A stretch of 64,000 bases of DNA from Methylosinus sp. PW1 (lineage in GTDB: Bacteria; Pseudomonadota; Alphaproteobacteria; Rhizobiales; Beijerinckiaceae): positions 124,001 to 188,000 of the forward strand of contig NZ_JQNK01000002.1 of NCBI RefSeq assembly GCF_000745215.1. Reading direction: 5' to 3'. The notes under the pieces are model-generated. The model saw only the letters and a program-made list of their open reading frames with translations, searched no databases and had not been told where the DNA came from. Positions within the stretch are counted from its first letter, which is position 1; each line of letters starts with the position of its first letter. Made by a program: the position numbers and the translations under genes. Of the stretch, positions 56,609-64,000 are shown piece by piece.

Positions 56609-59055
56609 CCGTAGGCGATCGTCTCCCCGTTCAGCGCTCGCGCGATTCCCTTGGGGCGCCCGGCGTCGGCCGATCGGGGAACAAGGCGAATGCGCCGCGT
56701 CGCGCCGGGCGCGAGATGCAGCCAGCTTTCGCCGGGAAGAAAGCGCTCATCCTCGATCGAAACGGATTGCGCGGCGATCGTCGTCGAAAGAGCGAGAACG
56801 AATCCGCTGTCGTCCTCCTCTATCTCCGCGGTTAAGCCGAGCTGCGCTTTCGCCGCGCTGCGGCCGAGCGGAAAATGGAAGGCCTCGCGCTCGAGGCCAT
56901 TCGCGCCGATGAAGCGCGCGACGGTCAAATCATGTGACGGCGGCCCGAAATTATAGGCGAGCGCCGTATCGAAAAACCCGCCCCAGAATTCCGCATCGCG
57001 CAATGTCGCGACGCCATGCGGCTCGACGGCGACGCTGCGGCTCGCTCTCATCACCGGCACATGGCCGTCGCGATAGCAGGCCAGCGAAATCTCGCCCTCG
57101 ATGCGTTGCGGTCCGTCATTGCGCAGATGCGCGAAGAGCCCGTTGACGCCTTCGTCGGTGAGCATGAGCGACAGCGGACGAAAGGCGCGCGCCAAAGCGT
57201 GATAGGCGGATTTCGGCTCGCCATGCGCATCGAGAACGCCCCAGCCGGCCCCGGGCCACAGATCCTTTAGAAACCAGACGATGGCGCCATGAGTCGTGGA
57301 GCCGCCGCGTCGCCATTCGCCGATCGTCGCTTCCATCGTCTCGGCAACTGCGGCGCGCGCTATCTCGAGATAGAGCTGCGGATCGCTCTCGCGCAACGTC
57401 GCCGGGTCGCAGCCATAGAGCAGGCGCATGTAATGTTCGGTGACGTCGCCGAAAGTTTGCGTCGCGCCCATGTCGCGCGCGATGCGTTCGGCGAAGAGAG
57501 GCGACGCGAGCGGGTCGTCGCCGAAGTCGCGGCGCAGCGCGGCGTCATCCGCGATATTGGCGAAGCCGAGACATTCGGACGCGAAACGCACATTGGCGCG
57601 GCGCGCATCGTCCAGGCCGCGGCGATAGGCGCCGACGCCATAGTAATGCGAGACGCCGACATCGGCATGAAAGGGAAGGGGGCCGCCCGAGGGCGAATTC
57701 TCGACGTAGATGGCGTCGGGACGCTGCGCCTCGATGAGCTGTGGCAGAGTCTCGTCGAAGAAAGGCGAGCGCCATTTGGCCTCGGCGAGGCCGAGCATGG
57801 ACGCTTGCTGATAGACCTCGCTGCCGCCGCAGAGCACGGCGAGCGAAGGCGAGGATCGCGTGCGCGCCAGAAATTCCGTCGCCTCGCGCTCGACGCTGGC
57901 GCGGAAGGCGGCGTCCTGAAACGGATAGTCGAAATTGGCGAAGGCGAAATCCTGCCACACCAAGAGTCCGAGCTCGTCGCAGAGCGCGTAGAAATCATCG
58001 CTCTCATAGAGCGTGACGCCGGGGACGCGCACCATATTCATGCCGGCGTCGCGCATCGAGCGCAGCAGCGGCGCGCGATCCTCTCGGCCGCCGGCGAGCG
58101 AAACGGCGTTCGCCGTCGTCCAGCAGGCGCCGCGGCAGAACAGCGGCATGTCGTTCACGCGCAGCGCGAAGCCGGCGCCATCCGCGCCGCGATCGACGCG
58201 AATCTCGCGAAAGCCGGCGCGGCCGAGATCGATGCGACGCGCGCCGATCGTCGCCGCGACATCATAGAGATGCGGCTCGCCATGCGTATGCGGCGTCCAC
58301 AGCCGCGCGTCGGGCGGCGACAGCTCTGCGATGATGTGATCGTCGGCGACGCGCGTGAAGGGCGCTTCCGCTCCGCCGCAGACGAGCCGCGCGGGAGCAT
58401 CGATGAGGCCGGAAATTTCGAGGGCCACGCGCAGATTGGCGCGTCCATCGTGGACGCTGGCGCGCATATCCACATTGCGCAGGCGCAGCGCGCCATGCTC
58501 GATCAGCTCGATCTCGCGCCAGGGACCGACGGGCGGCGTCGGCGGCGCGAAGCCGGGAAGGCGGCCGAGCGCTGTCGTGCGTATATGGCGCAGGCCGGCC
58601 GGCGTTATCATGCGCGGCCGCCAGCGCGCGCGGCCGCTCTTCGTCGCGATCTCGCGCTCGACGGAGCGGAAGCGAATATGAAGATCATGCGCGCCTTGCG
58701 TCGCGACCTCTATTGCATGCGCGTGGAACATGTTGTCCGAGCGCAGCGCGAGCCTTCCGTCGAGATAGACGTCCGCGAGCGTGGCGAGGCCGTGCAGGCG
58801 CAGCTCCGCCGGCGCGGAATTGACGAAGGAGGTCTTGTACCAGACGTCGATGGCGTCGAGCGGCGGCAACTCGTCGAAGCGCGCGCCTTCCGTGATCAGC
58901 GCCTGCGCCAGCGTGCCGGGAACGCGCGCCGCGCGCCAGGAGGCGGCGCTGGGAATGGCGGATGGCTCCGTCCATTCGCCGGCCTCGTCGATCGTGAAAG
59001 TCCAACCGGCGTCGAGGCGCTGGCGCTTTTCTCCTTCGACGCGCGCGCGCATCAT
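56605..59055 (-). CDS. Glycoside hydrolase family 2 protein, beta-mannosidase-like
   Basis: An 816-residue enzyme with GH2 architecture: an N-terminal jelly-roll sugar-binding domain (WYKTSFVNSAPAELRLHGLATLADVYLDGRLALRSDNMFHAH), an immunoglobulin-like domain, a TIM-barrel and C-terminal beta domains. The catalytic acid is probably Glu413 in AVLCGGSEVYQQ (the NNE motif of beta-mannosidases is changed to GSE), and the nucleophile Glu494 in RFASECLGF. There is no signal peptide, so it acts in the cytosol. The start overlaps the DUF1839 stop, placing it as last gene of the aminoacyl-carrier-protein operon. The substrate is unknown. Confidence 0.85.
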   Translation of the reverse strand: MMRARVEGEKRQRLDAGWTFTIDEAGEWTEPSAIPSAASWRAARVPGTLAQALITEGARFDELPPLDAIDVWYKTSFVNSAPAELRLHGLATLADVYLDGRLALRSDNMFHAHAIEVATQGAHDLHIRFRSVEREIATKSGRARWRPRMITPAGLRHIRTTALGRLPGFAPPTPPVGPWREIELIEHGALRLRNVDMRASVHDGRANLRVALEISGLIDAPARLVCGGAEAPFTRVADDHIIAELSPPDARLWTPHTHGEPHLYDVAATIGARRIDLGRAGFREIRVDRGADGAGFALRVNDMPLFCRGACWTTANAVSLAGGREDRAPLLRSMRDAGMNMVRVPGVTLYESDDFYALCDELGLLVWQDFAFANFDYPFQDAAFRASVEREATEFLARTRSSPSLAVLCGGSEVYQQASMLGLAEAKWRSPFFDETLPQLIEAQRPDAIYVENSPSGGPLPFHADVGVSHYYGVGAYRRGLDDARRANVRFASECLGFANIADDAALRRDFGDDPLASPLFAERIARDMGATQTFGDVTEHYMRLLYGCDPATLRESDPQLYLEIARAAVAETMEATIGEWRRGGSTTHGAIVWFLKDLWPGAGWGVLDAHGEPKSAYHALARAFRPLSLMLTDEGVNGLFAHLRNDGPQRIEGEISLACYRDGHVPVMRASRSVAVEPHGVATLRDAEFWGGFFDTALAYNFGPPSHDLTVARFIGANGLEREAFHFPLGRSAAKAQLGLTAEIEEDDSGFVLALSTTIAAQSVSIEDERFLPGESWLHLAPGATRRIRLVPRSADAGRPKGIARALNGETIAYG

Positions 59056-60068
59056 CGGTCTCGGCGCAGCTTCGCCGAGAGACCTCCGAACAAGCCGTCA
59101 TAGACGCCGGCGAGCTCGTCGAGCGTCTCGCGCGGATCATAGACGCGCTTGCGCGCAGAGGCGCGCGCCGCCTGGAACTGCATCGCCTTGGCGCCGGCCG
59201 AAATGCGTCGGCAGGCCTCCGCCTCGGCGGCGAGATCGCCATCCGGCCGCAGCCAGTCGAGATGGCTGCCGAGCAGCTCGAAATTGGCGCCGAGCTGGCG
59301 GAACGTGTTGAAGGCGAGGCTGTGGAAGAAGCACGGCGGGCGCGCTTCCAGCACATTCCACAGCGCAGGGAAACGCGCGGCGAAGGCGCGGATCGGATTG
59401 TCGCTCGGGCGGCGCGCGAAATGCTCGCGCGCCAGCTCTTCCGCTGTTCCGCGCAAATCCGCATGCGTGCGCTCGCGGTCGAAGCGCACGAATTCGGCGT
59501 AAGGAAACAGAGCGGCGAGATCGCGCGCCTCGCCGGCGCGGCCGAAGATCGCGTCGAAATCCTCGCCATCGAGCGCGAAATAGCCGTCATTGTGGAAATA
59601 GTCGATCCGCCGCGCGGAGAGATCGATTTCCGTGACGCCGATCGTCGTCTTGGAGTGATCGATACGATAGGTGACGCCGCGCGTGTCCGGCAGATGATAG
59701 CCGTCCACCTCCACCATCACCACACGGCCGCGCGCGGTCTGACGAGCGATGTGATCGTCCAGCCGATCGTAGAGCGCCAGCTCCTCGACGCGCAGGCCGT
59801 AGAGACGCTCGAGATCGGCGAGGCGTGGCTTGAAGAAGGTGAGCTGATCTTCTTCGAAATCCTGCGCCAGCGTGAAGCCGAGCATGGCCTCCGGCTCGAA
59901 GCCGCGCATGGCGACGAGCTCGATCAAGAGATCGACATAGCAATTGGTCTGCGGCCAATCGCGCTCTGCATGATGCAGAGCGTGACGGAAATGCGGCTTC
60001 GCCGGCTTCGGCGGCGAAAGCTCCGTGTCAGAGAGAGAGAGCAGCGCGGACTGAGGTCGGCCAGCCAT
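59052..60068 (-). CDS. DUF1839 family protein, possible carrier-protein-dependent acyltransferase
   Basis: A 338-residue cytosolic protein recognised as DUF1839. Cys43 in [18 protein letters not shown] and His138 in [16 protein letters not shown] flank a [19 protein letters not shown] segment. This order (NCY, VxVDxYxLP, then His with TTIGV) resembles the papain-like N-terminal domain of butirosin protein BtrH, which transfers an aminoacyl chain from a carrier protein to an aminoglycoside. This relation is my inference. The ATG lies 41 bases inside the end of the ligase gene, and the stop overlaps the GH2 start, so translation is coupled. The C-terminal 120 residues are helical and Arg-rich. 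Confidence 0.82.
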   Translation of the reverse strand: MAGRPQSALLSLSDTELSPPKPAKPHFRHALHHAERDWPQTNCYVDLLIELVAMRGFEPEAMLGFTLAQDFEEDQLTFFKPRLADLERLYGLRVEELALYDRLDDHIARQTARGRVVMVEVDGYHLPDTRGVTYRIDHSKTTIGVTEIDLSARRIDYFHNDGYFALDGEDFDAIFGRAGEARDLAALFPYAEFVRFDRERTHADLRGTAEELAREHFARRPSDNPIRAFAARFPALWNVLEARPPCFFHSLAFNTFRQLGANFELLGSHLDWLRPDGDLAAEAEACRRISAGAKAMQFQAARASARKRVYDPRETLDELAGVYDGLFGGLSAKLRRDR

Positions 60069-60939
60069 TGGTGTCGATCCCGTGATGTTTGAACAAGGCG
60101 AGCGCGAGGCGCTCCATGCCGAAGCCGACGCAAGCGGTATGCGCCGTCTCGCCGGCGGCGGTCTTGATGTCCCACAGCGCGCCGAAGTGATCCTGATGAT
60201 AGTTGAAGCTCTGGCACGCGGTCGGATTTTCCGTGCTCTCGATCGGCACGAGCAGCTCGAATTTCAGCGCCTGCTCGCGCTGGCTCGAGGCCATCATCCG
60301 TCCGGCCCGGCCGAAGAACGGATCATTCGCCACATCGATATGATGCGGCAGCTCGAGCGTCTCGGCGAAGCCGCGGGCGCGCTCCAGCCAGGATTCGCGG
60401 AAGCTCGCGGCCTGCTCCGGCAAGCCGATGCGAACGAACTCGCGCATGCGGAACATCTGCATGCGCGCCGGGTCCTTCGACGGCTCGTGACGGAAGCAAT
60501 AGGATTGAATGTCGAAGAGGCCGCCTTCGGCCGCGAGCGGGCCGCGGCGTGCGACGATCGGATAGAGCGGATAGCAGGCGGCGGGCGTCAGCACGATGTC
60601 GGTCGCGCCTTGTCCGCCGGTCCAGTCGCCGCCGTTGTGAAGATTGTCGAGAAGGGCGAGATGGTCCTTCTCGCTTCCGGCGAAGCTGTGCACCGTGCCG
60701 GCGAGCTGCGGGAAGTTCTTCATATAGCCGCTCTTCTCGAAGAGCGCGCGATTCATGCCGGGGGGAAAGCGGATGATCTCGGCGCGATCATTCGCCGCGA
60801 GGCGCGTGATCAGCCGATCCATTCCCTCTATGACCGCCTCGAAGGCCTGACCGCGGCCATAGAGTCCGTCGACGCCGGTCTCATGCAGAACGCCCTTGGC
60901 GAAGAGGCGATCGAGAAAGCTGTCGCAGGCCTGGCACAT
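60028..60939 (-). CDS. Amino acid:[carrier protein] ligase (seryl-tRNA synthetase homologue without tRNA-binding domain)
   Basis: A 303-residue class II synthetase-like catalytic core. It follows the Bradyrhizobium enzymes that activate glycine or alanine and load it onto the phosphopantetheine of a carrier protein rather than onto tRNA. Motif 2 is [26 protein letters not shown]; motif 3 is [16 protein letters not shown]. The zinc ligands expected from that family are present at consistent spacing: Cys122 ([10 protein letters not shown]), Glu167 (MREF), Cys270 (HTACVGFG). The N-terminal tRNA-binding arm of SerRS is absent. It sits in an operon with a carrier protein and an acyl-CoA dehydrogenase homologue. 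The amino acid used here cannot be read. Confidence 0.92.
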   Translation of the reverse strand: MCQACDSFLDRLFAKGVLHETGVDGLYGRGQAFEAVIEGMDRLITRLAANDRAEIIRFPPGMNRALFEKSGYMKNFPQLAGTVHSFAGSEKDHLALLDNLHNGGDWTGGQGATDIVLTPAACYPLYPIVARRGPLAAEGGLFDIQSYCFRHEPSKDPARMQMFRMREFVRIGLPEQAASFRESWLERARGFAETLELPHHIDVANDPFFGRAGRMMASSQREQALKFELLVPIESTENPTACQSFNYHQDHFGALWDIKTAAGETAHTACVGFGMERLALALFKHHGIDTNGWPTSVRAALSL

Positions 60940-60942
60940 GGG

Positions 60943-62100
60943 TCAGTCTCCCAGCCGCTGGTCGATGCGCTGCGCGAGCAGCAGATTGGACAGATTGGTG
61001 AAGATGCGGTCGTTGGAGATCATCACCTGCGCCGAGAGCGCGTCGCGCATGTGGCGGCCGACGCTGAAGGGCGTGTCGTTCTTGTAGCCGGCGATGCCCG
61101 CGATCAGCAGCGCATGATTGATGATCTCGATCGAGAGCTGCGACGAGCCGATCTTGATGTTGTTCATCGCGACGGCGAAGCTCATCGAATTGAGATCGTC
61201 CGTGTTCTGCTGCGCCTTGGCGAAGCGCTTCAGCCCTTCGACGATGTTGGAGCGCATGAGCTGCAACTTGGCGGTCGCTTCTGCGAGACGCAGCGCGCCG
61301 GGAGCCGGGCCATTGGGATGGCGGCGCGCATCCTTGCGCACGAAGGATTGCGCGCGCGAAAGCGCGTCCGAGGCGACGCCGTACCACACCGCGCTCCACA
61401 GGAGATGCGCGGTTGCGAGCATGGACTCGGAGGCGATCTCGGCGAAGTCATGGGTGAATATCTGCTCGATCGGCGCCTCGCCGCTGAAGGTGAAGCCTTC
61501 GCTGCAGGTGCCGCGCATGCCGAGCGCGTCCCAGCCGCCGGTGCGATCGAGACGATATTGGCTCTTCTCCAGCACGGCCATCAGCTGATCGGAGGGCGGA
61601 GCGTCGACCGCGCGGCGCGCGGTGACGAGGATCGCGTCCGAATAGGCGCCATAGGAGATGAGCGCGCCTTCCTTGGCGATGCGGAATGTCGCGCCGTCGC
61701 GCTCGAACGCGCAAATGCTGTTGCGCATATTGCCGCCGACGCCGCCTTCGGTCGTCGCGGAGCCGAGCAGCAGCTGCTTGTCGCTGACGCGGCGCATGAA
61801 GCTCTCGTGCCAGGCGCTGCCGCGGCCATGCGCGATGAGGCTCGACACTTTGATCTGATGCATGGCGAAGATCATCGCCGTCGAGGCGCATTGCTGGCCG
61901 AGCGAGGTGCAGATCTCGGCGACATCGGCGAGCGAGGCTCCGCCGCCGCTGAATTCGATCGGGATCAGCAGCGATAGCAGGCGCGCGTCCTTGAGCGCCT
62001 GAAACGCCTCGATCGGGAAACGGCCGTTGCGGTCGACATCGTCGGCGTGGCGGGCGGCCGTCGCAACGACATTCGCTCCGCGATCGAGTGGCGCATTCAT
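60943..62100 (-). CDS. Acyl-CoA dehydrogenase-like flavoprotein
   Basis: A 385-residue protein with the acyl-CoA dehydrogenase fold: an N-terminal helical domain (RFPIEAFQALKDARLLSLLIPIEFSGGGASLADVAEICTSLGQQCASTAMIFAMHQ), a middle beta domain (LLLGSATTEGGVGGNMRNSICAFERDG) and a C-terminal helical domain with FAKAQQNTDDLNSMSFAVAMNNIK and GIAGYKNDTPFSVGRHMRDALSA. Flavin is expected. Carrier-protein-bound aminoacyl groups are oxidised by such enzymes in pyrrole pathways (PltE, RedW), so the loaded carrier encoded next to it is the likely substrate. Start and stop are coupled with the carrier gene (shared base in TGATG) and the ligase (3-base gap). Confidence 0.88.
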   Translation of the reverse strand: MNAPLDRGANVVATAARHADDVDRNGRFPIEAFQALKDARLLSLLIPIEFSGGGASLADVAEICTSLGQQCASTAMIFAMHQIKVSSLIAHGRGSAWHESFMRRVSDKQLLLGSATTEGGVGGNMRNSICAFERDGATFRIAKEGALISYGAYSDAILVTARRAVDAPPSDQLMAVLEKSQYRLDRTGGWDALGMRGTCSEGFTFSGEAPIEQIFTHDFAEIASESMLATAHLLWSAVWYGVASDALSRAQSFVRKDARRHPNGPAPGALRLAEATAKLQLMRSNIVEGLKRFAKAQQNTDDLNSMSFAVAMNNIKIGSSQLSIEIINHALLIAGIAGYKNDTPFSVGRHMRDALSAQVMISNDRIFTNLSNLLLAQRIDQRLGD

Positions 62101-62342
62101 CAGGCGGCTTCCTTGAGCTCGTGCAGGCAGCCGGCGATCGAGGCGATCGAGGAGAAGCTGCGACGGTTGAGCATGCGGTCGGGGAATTCGACGTCGAAAG
62201 TCTCTTCGAGCGCCAGCATCAGCTGGACGGCGGCGAAGGATGTGAGTCCCGTGGCGTAGAGATCGGCGTCGTCGCCGATCGCCTCCGCGGCCACGGCCAA
62301 GCGGCCTTGTTCGTCGACGAGTCGTCTAATCGTATCGAGCAT
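62100..62342 (-). CDS. Acyl/aminoacyl carrier protein
   Basis: An 80-residue four-helix carrier protein. Ser35 (in DLYATGLTSFAAVQLMLALEE) is the phosphopantetheine site; the usual D-S-L is replaced by T-S-F, as seen in carriers served by amino acid:carrier ligases. LEETFDVEFPDRMLNRRSFSSIASIAGCL forms the later helices. I chose the ATG at 62342 because GGAG stands 6 bases before it; two further in-frame Mets lie at 62345 and 62354. First gene of the five-gene operon. A phosphopantetheinyl transferase must be encoded elsewhere. Confidence 0.9.
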   Translation of the reverse strand: MLDTIRRLVDEQGRLAVAAEAIGDDADLYATGLTSFAAVQLMLALEETFDVEFPDRMLNRRSFSSIASIAGCLHELKEAA

Positions 62343-62573
62343 CATTATCTCCATCGACCAAGCTCGAGGTTCATCGTCACCATACGCGCTCGCGCAGCAA
62401 TTTCAGCTAAATTGCCGCTCGTTGGTGAACAGTTTGCGGATTTGACCGTTGCCAAATTCGTTCCATAAAATTTGACCCGTTCAGGCAAGAATTTCGCGGC
62501 CATTTGCGTGAAAATGAAACGCGGCTATGATGCTCTGGACATGGCTGAGACACTCGAGGCGTCTCGAATTCTG

Positions 62574-62585
62574 TCACGATCGTGA
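62574..62585. promoter_or_regulatory. 12-bp perfect palindrome TCACGATCGTGA
   Basis: A perfect dyad in the middle of the divergent intergenic region, 158 bases before the exopolysaccharide gene. The form suits a dimeric regulator. Confidence 0.4.
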
Positions 62586-62677
62586 AACGTGGCGAATCGT
62601 CCCTGCAAACCCTATTTTCGACATGAAGAGGATGAATGAGAGAGAGGAGTTTAAGAAACGTTAACCATGAAATGGAA

Positions 62678-62698
62678 CATTCGCGCTCAACGCGAATG
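62678..62698 (+). promoter_or_regulatory. Leader hairpin of the exopolysaccharide export gene
   Basis: CATTCGCG and CGCGAATG pair perfectly around the loop CTCAA, 45 bases before the ATG at 62743. It could be a leader structure or an operator. Confidence 0.35.
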
Positions 62699-62742
62699 CG
62701 GGACTGTGCTCGCTTGTTCGACGTCGGAACGGAACTCGCGTG

Positions 62743-64000
62743 ATGTTGGATTATGAATCCGGGTCGAAAAGTCTCGCAGAACGTCAGCGCCCTATCGCGG
62801 CGGAGACGCCCCGCGCGCGCTCCTCGCTGACGCCGGGACGCTTGATCTCGCTCGCTCTTCGCAACAAGCTTTTCATCCTGTCCGTCGCGCTCGCCTGCGC
62901 GGTCGGCGGCTATGCGCTCACCAAGCTGCTGACGCCGCGCTATGTCGCGGCCGCGCAGATCTATCTCGATCCGCGCGGGCTGCCCGGTCTCGAGGGCGAC
63001 GCCAATCAGGGCCAGGATTCGACTGGCTTCATCAATTTCGTCGAGACGCAGACGCGCATCCTGACCTCGCAGGTCGTGCTCGAGCGCGTCGTGGAGGCGG
63101 AGAAGCTCACCGAGGATCCCGAGTTCGGCGCATCGACGTCCTTTTTCGGCAAGCTGTTCGGCCGCTTCGGCCGCGCGCCGACGAAGGAGGAGATCGTCGA
63201 CGGCGCCGTGCGCGCGCTCGGCACCAAAATCATGGTGCGCCGCCCCGAGCGCACCTTCATCATCGACATCGCCGCCTCGAGCGACAATGCGCAGAAATCG
63301 GCGCGCATCGCCAATGCGGTGGCGCAGGCCTATATCGATGTGCGCTCGACGATGCATAAGGACGCCGCGCAGCAGGCGGCGAGCTCCTTCACCGGGCGCC
63401 TCGACGGGCTGCGGGAACGCCTGCTCGCCGCGGAAAAAGCCGTCGAGGCCTATAAGGCGGAGAACGGCTTCGTCGGCACGCGCGATTCCTACATAGACGA
63501 GCAGAGGCTGAAGGAGCTCAATCAGCAGCTCACCTTCGCCCGCACGCGGCTCGAAGACACGCGCTCGCGCTTCGAGCAGGTGCAGCGCGCGGCGCATTCG
63601 GACACGGAGCTCGCCGCCATCGCCGCCAATATGAATTTGATGACATTGAATGCGCTGCGTGGACAGCAGGCGGAGGCGGCGCAAAAGCTGGCCGATCTCT
63701 CCGCCGAGCTCGGGCCGCAGCATCCGGTCGTCAAGAATGCGACGGCGCGACTCGCCGAGACCAAGCGCCTCGTCAATACCGAGCTGGCGCGCGTCGCCGT
63801 TTCCTTGCGCAAGGATTATGAGCGCGCTCGCAGCACCGAGGAGGCGCTGAACCGCGAGATGCAGAAGCTCGAGGGCAGGGCCGTCGTCTCGGCGCAAGCT
63901 TCGGTCAAGCTTCGCGATCTCGAGCGCGAGGTCGAGGTCAGCCGCACGATCTACGAATCCTTCCTCACGCGCTCGCGTCAGACCGGCGAGGCGCGGCAGC
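62743..64000 (+). CDS. Wzz/GumC-type exopolysaccharide co-polymerase, 5' part
   Basis: An open frame from the ATG at 62743 to the window edge (419 residues visible; it continues outside). The first membrane helix is at about 45-60 (KLFILSVALACAVGGYALTKLL), then the Wzz domain (YVAAAQIYLDPRG...ETQTRILTSQVVLERVVEAEKL), FIIDIAASSDNAQKSARIANAVAQAYIDV and a long coiled coil (TGRLDGLRERLLAAEKAVEAYKAENGFVGT...). The characteristic LGPQHPVVKNATARLAETKR and LERDV-like EVEVSRTIYESFLTRSRQT close the visible part. This is the GumC/ExoP class controlling polysaccharide chain length and export; a C-terminal tyrosine-kinase domain may follow beyond the edge. Confidence 0.9.
   Translation, partial: MLDYESGSKSLAERQRPIAAETPRARSSLTPGRLISLALRNKLFILSVALACAVGGYALTKLLTPRYVAAAQIYLDPRGLPGLEGDANQGQDSTGFINFVETQTRILTSQVVLERVVEAEKLTEDPEFGASTSFFGKLFGRFGRAPTKEEIVDGAVRALGTKIMVRRPERTFIIDIAASSDNAQKSARIANAVAQAYIDVRSTMHKDAAQQAASSFTGRLDGLRERLLAAEKAVEAYKAENGFVGTRDSYIDEQRLKELNQQLTFARTRLEDTRSRFEQVQRAAHSDTELAAIAANMNLMTLNALRGQQAEAAQKLADLSAELGPQHPVVKNATARLAETKRLVNTELARVAVSLRKDYERARSTEEALNREMQKLEGRAVVSAQASVKLRDLEREVEVSRTIYESFLTRSRQTGEARQ

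Larger units (their letters stand above)
62343..62742. other. Divergent promoter region between the carrier-protein operon and the exopolysaccharide gene
   Basis: 400 bases, the most AT-rich intergenic part here. It contains a 12-bp palindrome (62574-62585) and an 8-bp hairpin (62678-62698). A GTTAACC motif occurs near 62660. No RNA gene or ORF was recognised. Confidence 0.5.

Noticed and set aside
57289..59103. A 604-residue open frame opposite the GH2 gene
   Set aside because: Composition is typical of antisense frames in GC-rich DNA, and GH2 motifs are intact on the other strand.
61118..61588. A plus-strand ORF opposite the acyl-CoA dehydrogenase gene as a hidden extra member of the cluster
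   Set aside because: Ser/Arg-rich shadow without a family or ribosome site.

Overview
The window is 64 kb of high-GC bacterial chromosome without rRNA, insertion sequences, phage genes or CRISPR. Gene content and order point to an alphaproteobacterium of the Hyphomicrobiales (Rhizobiales). The signs are Omp25/Omp31-type porins with a C-terminal aromatic signature, HWE histidine kinases, the hisD-UPF0262-phosphatase block, fdxA beside carD, a cpoB-tilS-ftsH-glmM block, and a mesaconyl-CoA hydratase of the ethylmalonyl-CoA pathway. A methylotroph or methanotroph such as Methylocystis or Methylosinus would fit, but this is inference because no C1 marker gene is present.

Left part (1-35.5 kb): the 3' end of a probable bacteriophytochrome kinase and its heme oxygenase; a secreted cyclase-family hydrolase, an aquaporin and an amidase; a divergent HxlR regulator/MAPEG pair separated by a REP-like hairpin element; the hisD operon; xseA; an outer-membrane beta-barrel; glmM and ftsH with an arsC-ynfA pair inserted between them; tilS-cpoB; a degenerate thermonuclease-fold protein with an M48 lipoprotein protease; rpoH; a CarD regulator with a 370-residue histone H1-like tail; fdxA; miaA; serB; a cytochrome b561-DUF3611 fusion; degP; hflKC; a FecR-domain protein; tRNA-Ser(GCU); and an Omp31-like porin.

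Middle part (35.5-56.6 kb): a two-gene glycosyltransferase operon; a P3A proton ATPase followed by a class III PPK2 polyphosphate kinase; a small AT-hook protein; tRNA-Ala(CGC); yggT-DUF167-mesaconyl-CoA hydratase; CsbD; a secreted S10 peptidase. Then comes an iron-uptake operon (TonB-dependent receptor, two tandem PiuC-type PKHD hydroxylases, ExbB, ExbD, TonB), an amino-acid permease and a soluble HWE-type histidine kinase.

Right part (56.6-64 kb): a tightly overlapping five-gene minus-strand operon encodes, in transcription order, a carrier protein, an acyl-CoA dehydrogenase homologue, an amino acid:[carrier protein] ligase (a truncated seryl-tRNA synthetase homologue), a DUF1839 protein and a GH2 beta-mannosidase-like enzyme. 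This is the most interesting system here. It looks like a small pathway that loads an amino acid on a carrier protein, oxidises it, and possibly transfers it to a sugar acceptor. The window ends inside a divergently transcribed Wzz/GumC-type exopolysaccharide export gene.
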